This document shows positions 1 through 13,050 of a stretch of 64,000 nucleotides of DNA, in pieces. How positions within the stretch are numbered: the stretch's first letter is position 1; the number at the start of each line of letters is the position of its first letter. Origin of the DNA: Fistularia commersonii (lineage: Eukaryota > Chordata > Actinopteri > Syngnathiformes > Fistulariidae); assembly GCA_037954325.1 (NCBI GenBank), contig JBBMNZ010000027.1, forward strand, positions 10,234,501 through 10,298,500. The letters run 5' to 3'. The notes beneath the pieces are model-generated. The model had not been told where the DNA came from. It worked only from the letters and a program-made list of their open reading frames with translations, and searched no databases. A program made the position numbers and the translations under genes.

Positions 1-102
1 AGGTAGCCTGCTACCTGGCTAGCAACTTAACCAGCTAACTTTAGCCCAATAACACCAAGCATAAAGCGTATAATCCCCAGTACTTGTATTATTGCCTCTT
101 AC

Positions 103-261
103 CGTTATGTTACAGTGAATAATTAACAGCTTTTCCCCAGTCACATTAAACTGGCAACTGAGTTCATCGGGTTTCCAGTCAATGATCCTGAAACGTTCGT
201 GGTTTGGATCAAAAATGGACTCCAAAAACTTCAGTTCGGCCTTCAGCCCCGAAACCGACAT
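103..261 (-). CDS. ube2q2: ube2q2, first coding exon (partial gene)
   Basis: First coding exon of a ubiquitin-conjugating enzyme E2 Q2-like gene. Family members pass ubiquitin from E1 to substrates through a C-terminal UBC domain, which lies outside this window. The start at 261 is chosen because the protein opens MSVSGLKAELKFLESIFD, nearly identical to the known UBE2Q2 N-terminus; UBE2Q1 starts differently. An in-frame upstream ATG at 339 is open but has no family support. The exon encodes 53 aa, ending HCNIT, and closes on a GTAAGA donor at 102-101 in phase 0. The remaining exons lie left of the window. It is transcribed away from the receptor cluster. Confidence 0.88.
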
Positions 262-900
262 CTTCCACGCATCTCCGGCCGGGCCGCTGGGGAGGGGGAG
301 AAGTCGGGACTTAGCTTTAGCTAGCCAAAGCCACAACAAAATATTTCAGAACAAATGATAGCTTAAAAGTGGCAAAATGATTGAGGGGTTACTCCGTCTG
401 AAGAGTCTCGGTGCCCACTGCCAGCTAGCATCGGCGTCAAGTCCAGTTCCAGCGCAAGCCAACAGATCTGCTAATGAAGTAGCTACCGTTAGCTAGATTT
501 CAATTAGCATCTGAAAGAGCGCAGCGCTAGGCAGAGTTAGCGAGCTAGTCCGTTGTTGTTGTCTTTCCGTCTATTGTTGTTGTCTGCCTATGATAACAAC
601 ATTTTAAGGCTGGCACGGCTTCCCGTGATCGTCTCCGCACTGTCCCATCGCACGGATGCCCGTTATTCACACAACTAGGGGAATAACGCACATTTTCTAC
701 GGCCTGGATTTATATCCCAATCAAGGGATGGTGTTTTTCCATCCCCGGCGTTCAACTGTAGCTGGCCTCTTGTGGGGTTTAAAGATGGCGTTCTGCGATC
801 TCCCCGCTCCCGCAGAATCCCAGCATTCAGCGCGGTCTCAACGTATGTTGAATGCAAGAAAACACAGGAAAGTTTCTAGCTGACGGTCCTGGGTGTTGAG
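262..900 (-). promoter_or_regulatory. ube2q2: ube2q2 5' UTR and promoter region
   Basis: Sequence immediately upstream of the ube2q2 start. It is GC-rich around 262-310, then mixed. An AAGATGGCG motif (plus strand, about 783-791) resembles a YY1 element common in housekeeping promoters. No TATA box is evident and the transcription start cannot be placed. Short ORFs here show no protein similarity that I recognise. Confidence 0.35.
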
Positions 901-1339
901 TGTTTGACAGTTTCCTCGGTGGCATCACGCTTTTTTTCCATCTGAATCGGAATCGCGAGTTTGACGGATGGTGAAAAACCACATTGTCTTTCCGAATATG
1001 ACTGTGTTTTCATTAAAATCAGGTCCGATTGGAATCAGATAATTAAAATTGAGCATGGTGTCTATCCAAAAAAAAAAAAAAAACTATACTTGACTTTAGT
1101 GTCTTAACAGATAACCAAGGGGGAAAAAATGGTGAGAGGATAGTTTGGTGAAGCTGTCATTTGTACAAGTATACACAGTTCAGGTACATGTTTTCAATGT
1201 TGTTGTTTGTTTGTTTTTTTTTTTGTTTGTTTTTTTTTTTTTTTTTTTTGTGCAAAGCCCCAGAGTAAAAAAAAAAAAAGAAAAACGTATAGAAAGTCTA
1301 TATTACATAATGAGTATAGGAAAAACATGCTTTAAGATA

Positions 1340-1681
1340 TTCATTCATTCTATATTCTGCTTATCCTGCACTGAGGGTCAGCTGGCTCCAGGAGCCGATT
1401 TTCACAGCTGTCATTGGGAGAGAGGGCGGGGTTCACCCGGTACGGGTCTCCAGTCAATCACTGGGCCACATACAGGAGACAAACAACCATTCACTCTTAT
1501 TCACACATCTGGGCAATTTTTGCTCTCCAATTAACCTGATGCATGTTTTTGGACTGTGAGAGGAAACTCACGCAGACATGGGGTGATCATGCCAACTCTA
1601 AACAGAAAGGCCCTTGTCGAAATCGAACCGGCCTCTTGCTGTGAGGCGGAGGAGCTCACTTCTACACCACCATGCCACCCC
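1340..1681 (-). repeat. teleost dispersed repeat, SINE-like, minus orientation
   Basis: Diverged copy of a repeat seen again at 60.8-61.9 kb. Hallmarks are an ATTCATTCATTC start, CTGCTTATCCTGCA, CAAACAACCATTCACTC, CATGTTTTTGGACTGTGAGAGG and ATCGAACCGGCCTC, ending near CACCATGCCACC. On the minus strand the end carries a GGTTCGATTTC box resembling a tRNA B box, hence the SINE-like label. Class assignment is by recall and by the box, not by search. Confidence 0.65.
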
Positions 1682-3194
1682 TGTTATAATCAAATAAGTC
1701 AAGGGGGAATTGCTTGTGCAATTGTTACATGAGCCCTTATTTTTGGGCTTGCGGTCAATCTGACTGTGGCAGGGAAGAAGCTGTTAGAAATATCGTGTTT
1801 TGTGTGTGTTCAAACATAGATTCCATTTCATTTCAGAGAAATGCATTATCATAAAAAAGATCATATTTCCTTTTTAATGAAGTCTTCAACCAATGAAAAA
1901 CTCAAAAGTTCCATCAACTAATCATCATCACAAAAATATGTGACATGTGTCCCAGATTTGGGAACATATTTAGAAGCTTGTTGACTATGTTATAACAGAC
2001 ATCGGTACAGAAAGCTAAAATGCCGCTAATGGTGCCAAACTCACAAACACAGTCCAGCAGTGACCGTACGCATCTGAACATTAAAAGTGGTGCCACATCA
2101 ACTTTACTTTCTCTTTCAAATGTTTTCCATTGCCCGGTATTGCTTTGGCAAATCGAAATACAGAACTGACATCACTATAGCTTGGTGGTGCAAGTCAATC
2201 ATCTTAATGTATATATTGTTATTGAAGCTTTACCATCAAAGAAAAATGATTTATGTCCATAACATTGAGAGCTCTGTTATTCTCCCAATGCGGAGAACAG
2301 ACATATATGTAAATATATTTGAGTTGTTTTTTGTTTTTCACTTTTTCCCATCTTTGCATAAAACAAATCAATTTTTCAGGGGTATATCATTGTCCCACTT
2401 CTACACAATAGCTGTGTTTACATATTTTTTCTTAGCATAGAACAGCATGATTGCCAATACTGTCCAAGAGCCTGTCAATATGGGATGCAATGAAAAGTTC
2501 CATCAAGATTGTGAGGGGAAAAATAATGTCATTGTAAATTTTCATCATGTAAAAATTTGCAAATGAATCCCCATTTCATAGAACAGTGTTCTATGAGGAA
2601 AGACTGCGGAGCACAAGTTCTCAAGAGTATGTCACTGCCTGTTTCTATCTGGGGCCTTGAGGTGGTTGGTTATCAGTTTTCTTAGTCAGCAGTCCCTTCT
2701 GTGGTCCGAGAGGAAAATCACATTGTGTAGCTGAGTGACAAAGATAACATTTTCTATTGTAAGCCACATTTGGGAGATATCGAAACCACTAAAGAACGGT
2801 GAATTGTTCAGTTTCCAGAGACTGTGTGCACAACCCAGCCATGTGATTATGATGACAAAGAGCTTCTAAAACTCCCAAGACCTTATCCCTGGATCAAACT
2901 GTATTCAAGTACTCTTGGATGATTTGCAGCTGCTTCTATTGGTCATATTTACCACCCAAGAAAATTATTCCCGGTTTCCACTGGGATCATGAGCCACTGA
3001 TTTTGATGCTGGTGACCTTGGGCCACGTTTCGAAGTTCTCTGGTGTATCAACAAAAATGAATCATAAAATGCGTTATACTAGTACCAATGCCAGTTAGAT
3101 TTTTAAACCTACTTCTGTTTATACTAGTTCAACATCATGCACCTTTCTGATGTATTATGGTCAGCTTAACCTGATTTCACATGTCCGCAAGTTA

Positions 3195-3420
3195 CATACT
3201 TTATTTATATCCCTTATGGGGAAATTGTGATTCAACACCCTGTTGTCACACACAACCATATTCACAAACAGAAAATGTGAAAATGTATCAGTGAAATGGT
3301 GATAAGAGTGACAGAGCTGCCCCTTCTAAGTGCCAGGGAGCAGTGTAGGAGTTCAGTGTCTGGTTCAAGGGTATTTTGGCAGTGCCCAGGAAGTGAACTG
3401 ACACTTTGCCATCCATCCGT
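3195..3420 (+). repeat. diverged dispersed repeat (TTTATTTATATCCC...GGGGAAATTG type)
   Basis: Shares layout with 12,838-13,050: a TTTAT...CCC..GGGGAAATT opening, a CAGCGCCAGGGAGCAG-like centre and a TTCAGTGTCTTGCTCAA-like segment. Strongly diverged. Recognised as a common fish interspersed repeat of uncertain class. Confidence 0.45.
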
Positions 3421-3435
3421 TCACACTGTTTATAA

Positions 3436-3438
<3 letters not shown>

Positions 3439-3513
<75 letters not shown>

Positions 3514-3530
3514 AAACACACACACACACA
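3439..3530. repeat. (CA)n microsatellite
   Basis: About 90 bp of almost pure CA dinucleotide with one TCAAA interruption near 3512. It generates the Thr-His and Cys-Val low-complexity ORFs on the two strands, which are not genes. Confidence 0.97.
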
Positions 3531-5801
3531 TCATAGAGCAAGGGGATTGGTTTCCTAACAGCTGTACTATGTGGTATCATACCCACCCTATAGTCTTCAC
3601 TGTGCAGCATCACAGCCGTCTGTGTGATGTCATATTTATCCATTTGTGAAATTACATTAAATCCACCCTTTTCACAGACATGTGACATTTCCTTCACTAT
3701 GTGACATCATTGTGTCATGACATCTATGCACCTATTATACTTTTGAGCCGGCATGCACGTATGACATCATAAGGGGAGCCCCCTTTCTGTATCCATTAAT
3801 CCAGGATATAACAGCGTCGTTCCTTATCTCATTCTTTGTCTCTTTTGTAATACCAGAGGTACATCATAAAGAAGGGGGACAAAACACCTGCATATATATT
3901 CACAACCTAGGCTGTGAAGGAGATCTGAAAATCACAAAAGTCTATCATTGAACTGCCAAGGATAATCAGTTTATAGTGCTAGTAGCGCATATTTTTTCAA
4001 ACCCTCCAATCCTATTTTCTTAATAATTAATTTCAACCATTATCATTGTTTTCCCCCAAATTTGTTTAACAGATGCAGGGTTCAGTCACATTTGATTGTC
4101 TGAAAATATATGAATGGACCAAAAACCGAACTGTATGTTGATATTACTGTTTTAACAGTATCAGGATGGTTTTATTCATATTACCTTTTGACTCTGACTG
4201 ATTATATTGATACTGTTGTTCTTTTGTTTGCAGAGCTATTGATTTGTTTCCCATTCATTACTCTCTTGAAAATTAACCTTTTAAACTAGATTACTGGTAA
4301 AATAGCAGATGAGTTCATTCATTAAGTGTTCCCCTTTGAAATGAATGAATTTTTAGACATTTTGATATTTGTAATTGTAAATTGTGCCCAGTAGGGGGAA
4401 GTAGTACCTTGGGTTTTAAAATGAATCAAGTTATCGCTCTCCATAAACCGATGGCCAATGGGTTTCTCTTACATCTATTTGTTTTTTTTTTCATTTACAC
4501 CCGCAATATATACTGGGAAATAGAACAAATTAAATTCAGATAATGGTAATATTTTGAAGGGACTTAATGTCAGACGGTGCATTAAGTGCATTAAGTAGGA
4601 ATTTAGCACAAAGCCTTTGAGAGACAGTTCTCTTGGACCTTAAATGTTATTACAGAGATATGGTGGGTATGAAGGAAGACAGGTGGGAAACCTATTGAGC
4701 ATTTTAAGGGCCATTTCTTCAGTGAGCAAGTCTTTTATTGGAAGAGATTTAGGAGGAGCTGAATTGTCTAAATTGATGTTGTGCTATTGTCTCTAATTAT
4801 GTTGTAATGAAGTCTGCAGGGATAGCCATTTGTTTTACTTTGCCCTTTCCAAATAAGTACTTGTTGAAGGACAGTGTTGGATACAGGCAACTCACTTGAA
4901 TATGGTGGATTGTAATCCATTGTATCTTAATATTCGGTCCCATAAGACCATATTCCTATAATGAGCAGAAGGGTTCCAAACATATTGAACCAATGTATTT
5001 GTTTGCAACAATACTTCCACCACTTTGCTCTTGAACCAAAAAATAAAATTGTGACATTTTAATATACTACTTTAACAACCTCTGTTCATCCTAGAAGGGG
5101 TAGCCATAGTTGGCACTGCCCTGTGGTTGTTTTTACACAGTGACAAGCATGGATGTGTGAAATACTGCTCTGTCCTAAGCTGCCCTGCTGCCGTTATATG
5201 TCATTGTCTACGTGACAAATTAAAATCCACCTTGCAAAATATTGAAGCTGTGCACCAGACTACCTGAGAGGTCAGGGTCTTGGTTAATATAATGGTTCCC
5301 CAATAAAGGTCAAGGTTCCAGTCCAGCTCACAATGCAATTTTTTTTTTTGATGAGGGCAAAGATTTGTAGCAAGACTCAAAGTGGTGCAGAATGAACTGA
5401 ATGAATAAGTCTGGTGAGGCTGACATTTTTAAGGTTAAATAGTTTTGGTTTTCTGACAAAAATCATTGTATGACGAAGGAGTGATGTTTGATTTAGTGAT
5501 AAAGACATTGTGTCTTATTATGGTTCAAACAGAGAAGGGAAATTTGGAAAGGTGTATAGGTGGTGAGGTAAGGTCTGCCCATGAAAGAAAAAAGAAGATA
5601 TATAAAATACATTCTGTGCTTTATTACTTAACCCTGGATGGCTATCAATATATTTTTTTTTTCATATATCTCATTCAGTGAGTTCAGTAGAGGCTGTTTC
5701 ACATCAATAATGCATCAAAAGCTGTGTGTCACCAGGTGGCTAAGAAAAGAAAATGATTACAAACAGAAGGCCTATCTCAAATTTAAGCCCACACAAAATT
5801 A

Positions 5802-5807
<6 letters not shown>

Positions 5808-5838
<31 letters not shown>
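5808..5838. repeat. (CT)n microsatellite
   Basis: About 15 perfect TC/CT units, directly followed by the dispersed repeat at 5857. Confidence 0.95.
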
Positions 5839-5839
<1 letters not shown>

Positions 5840-5856
5840 AAGTTACTGCAGGTCAT

Positions 5857-6150
5857 TGTCAAGTCAACTCACATTTTATTTATACAGCATCAGATCGCAA
5901 CACAAATCACAGTGGTCTCATGAAGCTTTAAATGTAGATTAGGTCCAGAGCACACTCTTTAAAATGATTTACAGAAACCCAACATACCCCCATGAACAAG
6001 CACTTGGCAACAGTGGTGAGGGAAAATGCCTTTTACCTGACAGAAAAACTCTGGACAGATCCGAGCTCAGTGTGGATGGCGTTCTGCCTCGACTGGTCCG
6101 AATAGACAGAGAGAAAGACAGTGATGGACAGAGAGATAGAAAGTAGGAGT
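5857..6150 (+). repeat. dispersed teleost repeat (TTTATTTATACAGCATCAGATC type)
   Basis: Contains the order GTCAAGTCAACT, TTTATTTATACAGCA, CCCCATGAACAAGCACTTGGCAAC, CTCAGTGTGGATGGCGTTCTGCC and a GAGAGA-rich tail. I recognise this as a frequent fish interspersed repeat of unknown class. The ORFs on it are not genes. Confidence 0.6.
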
Positions 6151-7984
6151 ATGACAGAGATAGATGGAGGTATGACGGTTGGGAGTAAAGGCACAATTGA
6201 CCTAATGAAATTATAAAACAAAGCTTTAATACTCAAATATATAATATATATTAATATACCACGCAATTGGCCAGATCATAGGGCTAGGTGTCATATTAAA
6301 AGTGGAACAACATCAAAAATGTACAAATATTTTTACCTTACAATACACAGTAAGCCTCGGAAAAATATACCTGGTTCAAAAGGTTTCACTTGAGTTAATG
6401 CAACCCATAAAAATCTTTGAACCTTAACCGAGGTAAACACGGGTTCATTGCCATTAATGGCTGCTGAGGAAGGCTATAGTTGAGGAAGTAAAAGTTAATG
6501 TGAATCTTTCACAATAAAAGTCTTGGTCAGAAATGACTTTTTTTTAGTTACTTAAAAAGTCTTGTGAAGTTTTTAAAGTGGGAAGATAAGGGATCCGCAA
6601 ATGTGTGACACAATTATTATCTGATTTTATCAACTGATGATATTTTTGAAATTACCACTGATATAGGAAAATACTTTTTTTTAAATATCATCATCGTCAT
6701 CTTAATGCACAGATGAGGATTGACTGGTTAATGGGGATACATCTGTTCCACTTGCTCCTTGGTCAGGCGCCTGCGGTTGTGAGTAATGAGCCATTTCAGA
6801 AGAACTGGCCTGACTGTAATCATTGTAATTTATTCTCATCAACAGTGCCTGGTGCTATGCGGATTCTGAAGGAGCTGGAGATACCGGTGACGGAAAAGAG
6901 AGAATACTTAAGAAATTCCAAGTCACAACAAAGAACATTCATTCATCCTGATCTGAGCTGCTACTCACTGCCAAGAACTGGATGGTAGACCTGGATGCTG
7001 GAAAGCAGCTGTTTCCTCAGCACATCACAGAGGACAACCCTGTGGCCAGACATTGTGTGCCGGTCTGACTCATCACAATTATGTCCTTGTGCTTGACTAC
7101 ATTGTGCCAGGGAGAGAACAGATGGAGGACGTCTGCGAGTACAAGTAAACAGATTGTGAGGCTCATGAAGAAATGAAAAAGAAGATGCTCAAGCGCCAAG
7201 TGTTGGTCCCTGGAAGGCAGTGTTGGAGCCTTGCAGGCCGGTTGCTTTGCAGGGCAAACACTGACCCACAGGAAAAGCATGAAGGGGACCTTCTTGCCCC
7301 CCACATACAGTATTTAGCAAGGACAGAAAAAGGCGTGAGGATGTGATGTCATGAGTTTTCTAAACGGGCTGAAATATCCAAATAACCCTTGGTTAACATC
7401 AAGTGATGGAACACTTTTTAAATATGATATATTATTAGAAGTAAAATGATCACTTTTCAAGTAATATAAATTTATGGGGGACGTACTTGCGAGTGCAGTG
7501 AAATGAATGCCGCGGGTCTTCCCCTTTGAGCTTTGACAAGCCAGTGAAAATGAGGTTGTGAGGTTAATCTTTTGCAGTTTTCAAATCACAGGCTTAAATT
7601 TCTTTGCTACTATACCTGATCATTAAGCATGAGGAGCAGGACTGAAAGTGTCACAACGGAGGGCAGCATTCTTTTCATATGGCCACCAGGTTAATGTAGA
7701 AACTGTTCAGTTGTGGTACGCTGGTAGATTTCTCACTAGCAGGTTAAATCAATAGTATCAATTATTATCTATGTCTAATTACTCTAGCTCGATTGCTTAT
7801 TGAGGCATCTGTTAACGGACTGTCCTTTACGTTTGTCTTCTGTTAGAATGTCATGTTCTAACAGAGAATAGCTGCTGTACAACATCCCTTCAAAAGCAAA
7901 GAGACCCCAATGCAAAATGTGTTGGATCTTTAAACAACAGTCATCCCCAGTGACCACCACACTAACTCTAAAAGATAAGTTTAG

Positions 7985-8745
7985 TTACCTGTGTCTTACC
8001 TGTATCAGAGAGGTGGAGTTATGCGCTGGAAAGGAGAAGAAATGAAGGTTAGTCGCAGCAAGACACAGTATATGTGTGTGAATAAGAGGAAGCCGGCTGG
8101 AACGGTGAGGCTACAGGGAGTGGAAATCAAGAAGTTGGAGGATTCCAGGTACTTGGGGTCAACAGTCCAGAGCAGCTGAGTGTGGAAAAGAGGTGAAGAG
8201 ACGGGTTCAAGCAGGTCGGAATGGGTGGAGAAAAGTGTCAGGGATACTATGCAATAGAAGACTATCAGCCAGAATGAAAAGGAAAGTTGTACAAGACAGT
8301 GGTGAGACCAATGATGCTGTATGGCCTAGAAATAGTTAAAATGTCGAAAAGACGGGAAGCAGAGCCAGAGGTCACAGAGATGAAGATGCTGAGGTTCTCT
8401 TTGGGAGTGACCAGCATGGATAGGATCAGGAATGAGTCTATCAGGGGAACAGCACATGTTAGATGTTTTGGAGAGAAGGTCAGCGGAGCCAGACTGAGAT
8501 GGTTGGGTCATGTACAGAGGAGAGATAGTGAATATATTGGTAAATGGATGCTGGAATCGGAGCTGCCAGAAGAAGGTCTAGAGGAAGACCAAAGAGAAGA
8601 TTTATGGATGTAGTGAGAGAGAATATGAAGTTAGTTGGTGTGAGAGAGGAGGATACAGTAAAATAGGGTTAGATGGAGAAGGTTGATTCGCTGTGGCGAC
8701 TCTTGAAGGGAAAAGCCTAAAGGAGGAGAAGACTTTACCTGTGTC
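7985..8745 (+). mobile_element. 5'-truncated non-LTR retrotransposon (LINE) fragment
   Basis: 3' part of a LINE ORF2-type polyprotein, downstream of the reverse-transcriptase catalytic motif. Seen in pieces in different frames: KVSRSKTQYMCVNKRK and the EDSRYLGSTVQSS segment (about 8045-8180), then MYKTVVRPMMLYGLEIVKMS, RLRWLGHVQRRDSEYIG and an EEDQREDLWM end (8287-8613). Frameshifts and stops separate them, so it is dead. The tail CGCTGTGGCGACTC...AAAAGCC matches the tail of the copy at 61,960-62,515. Probably an RTE-like clade, but clade is not established. Confidence 0.8.
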
Positions 8746-11700
8746 TATTTCTATCATTAAGAGAAATAATCATCAAAAATTTGATTTTTAGTATAATGTT
8801 TTTGCATGCAAAACGGTGTAGAAGTATACATTTTGGCTTATGTTCATTTCTATTTCACTCAAGTATAAGATGCCATTTAAATGCCAGTTGGGAGATGGAC
8901 CACTGAAAATAGATTGTCGACATCAGTGTTAGAATTATGTGCTCTATGGGTTCAGTGAATGTATGTAAACATTTTTCAGAATATGTCCATGTTGATTTCA
9001 CAGGGGAACGTGCAAAGCTTGACAAGGGTCAGAGATGAAGCAAACAGATGTCTTTGTTTGAATCTTGATTGTCTTTTCCACGTTGCTTTACGATTGGGAA
9101 GCTGACATGTAGTTTGTCACAGTTCGCCTGTGTATGCACCAATAAAGAGGCAGATTGCTGTTGTCCTCTGTGATTTATCCTGGTCTTCTGTCCCCCATCT
9201 GCACAAGACAAAAAGTTAATTAAAACGGTGGCCTGTCACCTCATTGCATTCCAGACAGCGTTAGCAAATCATCTCTCACCATTTACAGCCTTTATTATTT
9301 AGTTATGAAAAACAACAGAGCAGACGTTGTTTCAACGCCATGAAGGCACTACATGCTCCTTTCTTAACCTGATCTTAAATCTCATTTTAAGATGCAAATG
9401 AGCAACTTCTAATAAACTGTGTTGTCTTTAACACATTTAAAGGCTGTCTGCCATCAATTAAACAGTTGCAAGGCGAGCACATTTTCACTAAATGTTTGCT
9501 TATATTCATAGGGTAGGAGTACATTACAATTATTCCCAGCAGGCCAGTGCATTGTGACAGAAATTGGGTCTTTAGTCTGTTTTAATTGCCTTCAACAATA
9601 CTGTTGCCTTAACAAGTCTTCATTATCACTGGACCAAACAACTTGAGCCAGTGCAACGCGGTGCTACTCTTATGTCTTCTGGGGGTTTGGAAGTATTTAC
9701 CTGCTTGGCATTGGATTACTGAAGCCATTCCTCAACGACCTCTGCTGCTGATTCACCACATAGAGCCAGGCACTTTCTCAGAGGAGACTGCAACACCAAT
9801 CTTCACTCAGCATACAAGCAGAGACAGGTGCCCATCCCGGTCACAGAGACCTAATAATGAGTGTCCTTGCATCATCTAAACCACTGAAAGGGGAACCACT
9901 GTGACTGTGGTTTACTCACACTGTCATGAGAAATGACAGTTATTAAACATGGGCATAAAATGACTGTCTAATTTTATAACAGTTTATAATGATAGGAGAC
10001 TAATGCTATTGAAATTAAAAGGCTAGCAGTCACAGTACAAATAAAAGAGCATTCTTTAAATCACTGAGGTTAACAAAGTAAATGCTCAGTGTATTTGCGC
10101 AATACAACAACAGCAAAGTGCACATGATGAGACAAAGCACATTTTGAATGTGAAATAAAACACCATTGTTTTATTTAGTTATATGTCATAATGATATCTT
10201 CAGAAATTAAAAGACAAAAAAACATACTGCAGAGTATTCACTGTTATACACAAGCACAATGAATGCTCTTTTGAAAAAGGTACCTATGTAAGCTGCATCG
10301 TTATATGAGTCCTACCATATTATTGGGACTGTTGGAATATTTTGAATATGGTGCAGTGCAACAGTCCAAAGTCATGCCTAACCCATGTTCTAGTCAATCC
10401 ATGTTCACTATTTTTTATATTCTTTCAGTGCTGCAGCTTGAATCCATACATTACTCACAATACGCCATGCAGTTGAATGAGAATTATAAAGCAAGGTGGT
10501 TGATATTGACCTCTCTCCAAATATGTAAGAAAAAAATATCCATTTCATGGCTTTAAAATTGTTCACCATCCAATTTCAATCCCATAATGTAAATCAGCCT
10601 GAGCCTGGAAAGGGAGAGCAGATTGTTTTTTGGAATGTGAAAGCTAATGAGGGGTAGACCATTGTGCACCGCTCCATGACTGGTATGTTAAAAAAATGTC
10701 CATGCTCGCTTGGTGGTTCTGCAGCAAGGAGCAGCCTCTGCCCACTTAGAATGATAAACCTCTGTGTGCACAGTATGAGTCTGTTATGATGATAAACAAA
10801 GTATTTTACAGTTTGTTACTGCCACAGTAAAATATGATGTTATATTTAGGTGCTGGATGCTGGAAAATAACGGTAGAACAACAATAGCACAAGGAGCACC
10901 TCTATGTAGAAGTAACAAGCATCCATTTAATGCATATGAATATTGTTTATCAGTCCTATTTACGGTAAAGAGGTGGATGATCCAGAATATACTGTGAGGG
11001 GAGGCCTGGGATCTCGGGCAACAGACAGTAAAATAAAATGGACAGAGAGACAAAGTATGCAGCAGTAATGAGATGTAGCAGTCTAATTAGTGTCACAGTT
11101 TCACAGAGGACAAAAGGAGGGGGAAATAACCTGCGCTGCATTCTAATGATCAACTGAATAGTTGTGTTCAGCTGCCCCCACTTTGTTTAGTTTGGGTTGT
11201 TGTGGATCAGACACATTTAAGTCTGTGTGATGTGTGATCAAACCTTTCTGCACATCAGTGTTTGCATGTGCTCGTGCAGAGAAATCTGGTGAAGCAGCTC
11301 ATGTCACGCACTCCATTGCTCTCAGTATTGCAATATTATAGACCTGAGATCTATTCTGATTCAACTCACATGAAGCATGTCAACAAATATCAGGGGACAA
11401 AAAGTCAACTCATATCAGGCTGGAGGCAAATGATCAAGCAGAAATATTAAGATGGCAACACCTTCAACTCAGTAAGCCAGCATGCACGATGGGCCCTTTC
11501 AATTTCCAGTGTTGACAAATGTGTGCAAAATGATACACGCTTTCCCTTTATGAATCATCTTCAATGCCCTGATTCTCCCTTGCACGTTCAACAGTATTTT
11601 CAGATTTAAATCCCCCTCGCACATGAAGCCTAAAACAGATCTCAGAACATTGAGGTGTTTTCCTCCAATACTGTGACAAATATCTGACCTTTGCCAAAAT

Positions 11701-12837
11701 GAGTGAAAAAATAGAATTGGATCATAAGAGCTGGGTCGTGCAGTGGTGGGACTTTGTCTTGCCACAGCACGAAAAGCAAAGATATACACTAATGTCAGCG
11801 ATGGCTTCATTCACTTAGCTGTCCCACTAAGGTGTATGTCAGGAAGCATGTACAACAACATAGGTCTGGTTCCTACTCAGCTCAACCGAATGTAGCTATC
11901 AATAATGGGATGACCTCTACTTGCTTTGACAAGTCAAGACTGGGGCGCTGTGACCAACTGAAAAGAGAAAGACTCTTCCACTTTTTAATTACACCTGTAA
12001 TGACTGTCAAAGTGCAGGCTGTGAAACAAGCTCATTGTAAACCCCGGGTGCATTCTGTGACCTTGTTAACAGAGTTGAAGCGTTATCTTCATGACTCTGG
12101 CACTGGCCTGCAGATGTGTATTTAATTTCTTTCCTGTGCCATTCCCTTTTGTTTACCACTGAAAAATACAATATTTCTATATTTTTAGGAAGAAATTATA
12201 GCTATAAAATATGATGAAAAACAAAATACATCATAGATACAACATATCTCATAATCCTTGCTGAAACCACAATATCCTTGTCCATTAAGCTTCCTGTGAT
12301 ACTTTGTGATACTTTACCAGTGTCTTTCAAAAACTTAAGGGGGTTTAGGTGTCTTGAATGTTTCTCCAACAAGCCCACAGCATGCCATCGCTCACAAGTT
12401 GCTGAAAAATGAGCAAATATCTCTTCGAATGGGGATTTATTGCAATATTGATTTAGGAAAAGCATGTGGATTTAGGTGACAACAGGAGACATCAACTCCT
12501 GGGGTACTTGTAACTTTCCCAAACCATACTTTTATCCATGTGGTTCCGCAATCATTGACTACACATACACATTTTCAGATTCTGATTCAAAGTGAAAGAA
12601 AAACAACAAAGTAATATTAAGTAAAATAAATGTGCCAAAATATTGTAAAGTTTAAAGAAAAAAACAAAACAATGGCTATGACTCTTTCAGAAAACAAAGT
12701 AAAACTGACTGATGCAAATCTAATGGTCATAAACCAAAATATACCCATAAATATATTTAAAGGACTTACATTTATGAAGTTTCCCCAGAACTTTGTAAAC
12801 CTCACATATGTTCTTGATTTAATACTCATAATAATTT
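8746..12837. other. intergenic DNA, nothing recognised
   Basis: AT-rich DNA without recognisable exons, RNA genes or clear repeats. ORFs are under about 105 codons and show no domain or similarity that I know. Confidence 0.55.
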
Positions 12838-13050
12838 ATCTTTTATTAATCCCCGTGGGGAAATTTGTTCTCTGCAATTAACCCATCATGGGTGAACCAT
12901 GAGCAGCCGTCCACCAGCGCCAGGGGAGACGTTAGGGGTTCAGTGTCTTGCTCAACAACACTTCGACACACTAGGAGGAGCCAGTAATCGAACCAGGCAT
13001 TTTCGGTTCCAAATCAGATTGCTCTGCCTCCTGGGCCACGCCGCCCATTA
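12838..13050 (+). repeat. dispersed teleost repeat (TTTATTAATCCCCGTGGGGAAATT type)
   Basis: A familiar fish repeat: opening TTATTAATCCCCGTGGGG, middle CAGCGCCAGGGGAGACG and TGTCTTGCTCAACAACACTTCG, end AATCGAACCAGGCA...CTGGGCCACGCCGCCC. Better preserved than the copy at 3195. Class uncertain. Confidence 0.6.

Larger units (their letters stand above)
901..7985. other. intergenic DNA with repeats, no gene seen
   Basis: No exon with recognisable protein similarity was found on either strand. The stretch holds a T-rich/A-rich tract (1205-1280) and the repeats listed separately at 1340, 3195, 3439, 5808 and 5857. ORFs here are under 130 codons and several lie inside repeats. Confidence 0.6.

Noticed and set aside
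1145..1534. 129-codon ORF at 1.1-1.5 kb
   Set aside because: It runs through a T-rich tract and the SINE-like repeat, with no protein similarity.
3288..3649. Cys-Val and Thr-His repeat proteins at 3.3-3.6 kb
   Set aside because: Translation of the (CA)n microsatellite.
6713..6988. 91-codon ORF at 6.7 kb as a small gene
   Set aside because: No recognised similarity, no convincing splice sites or promoter, and length within chance expectation.
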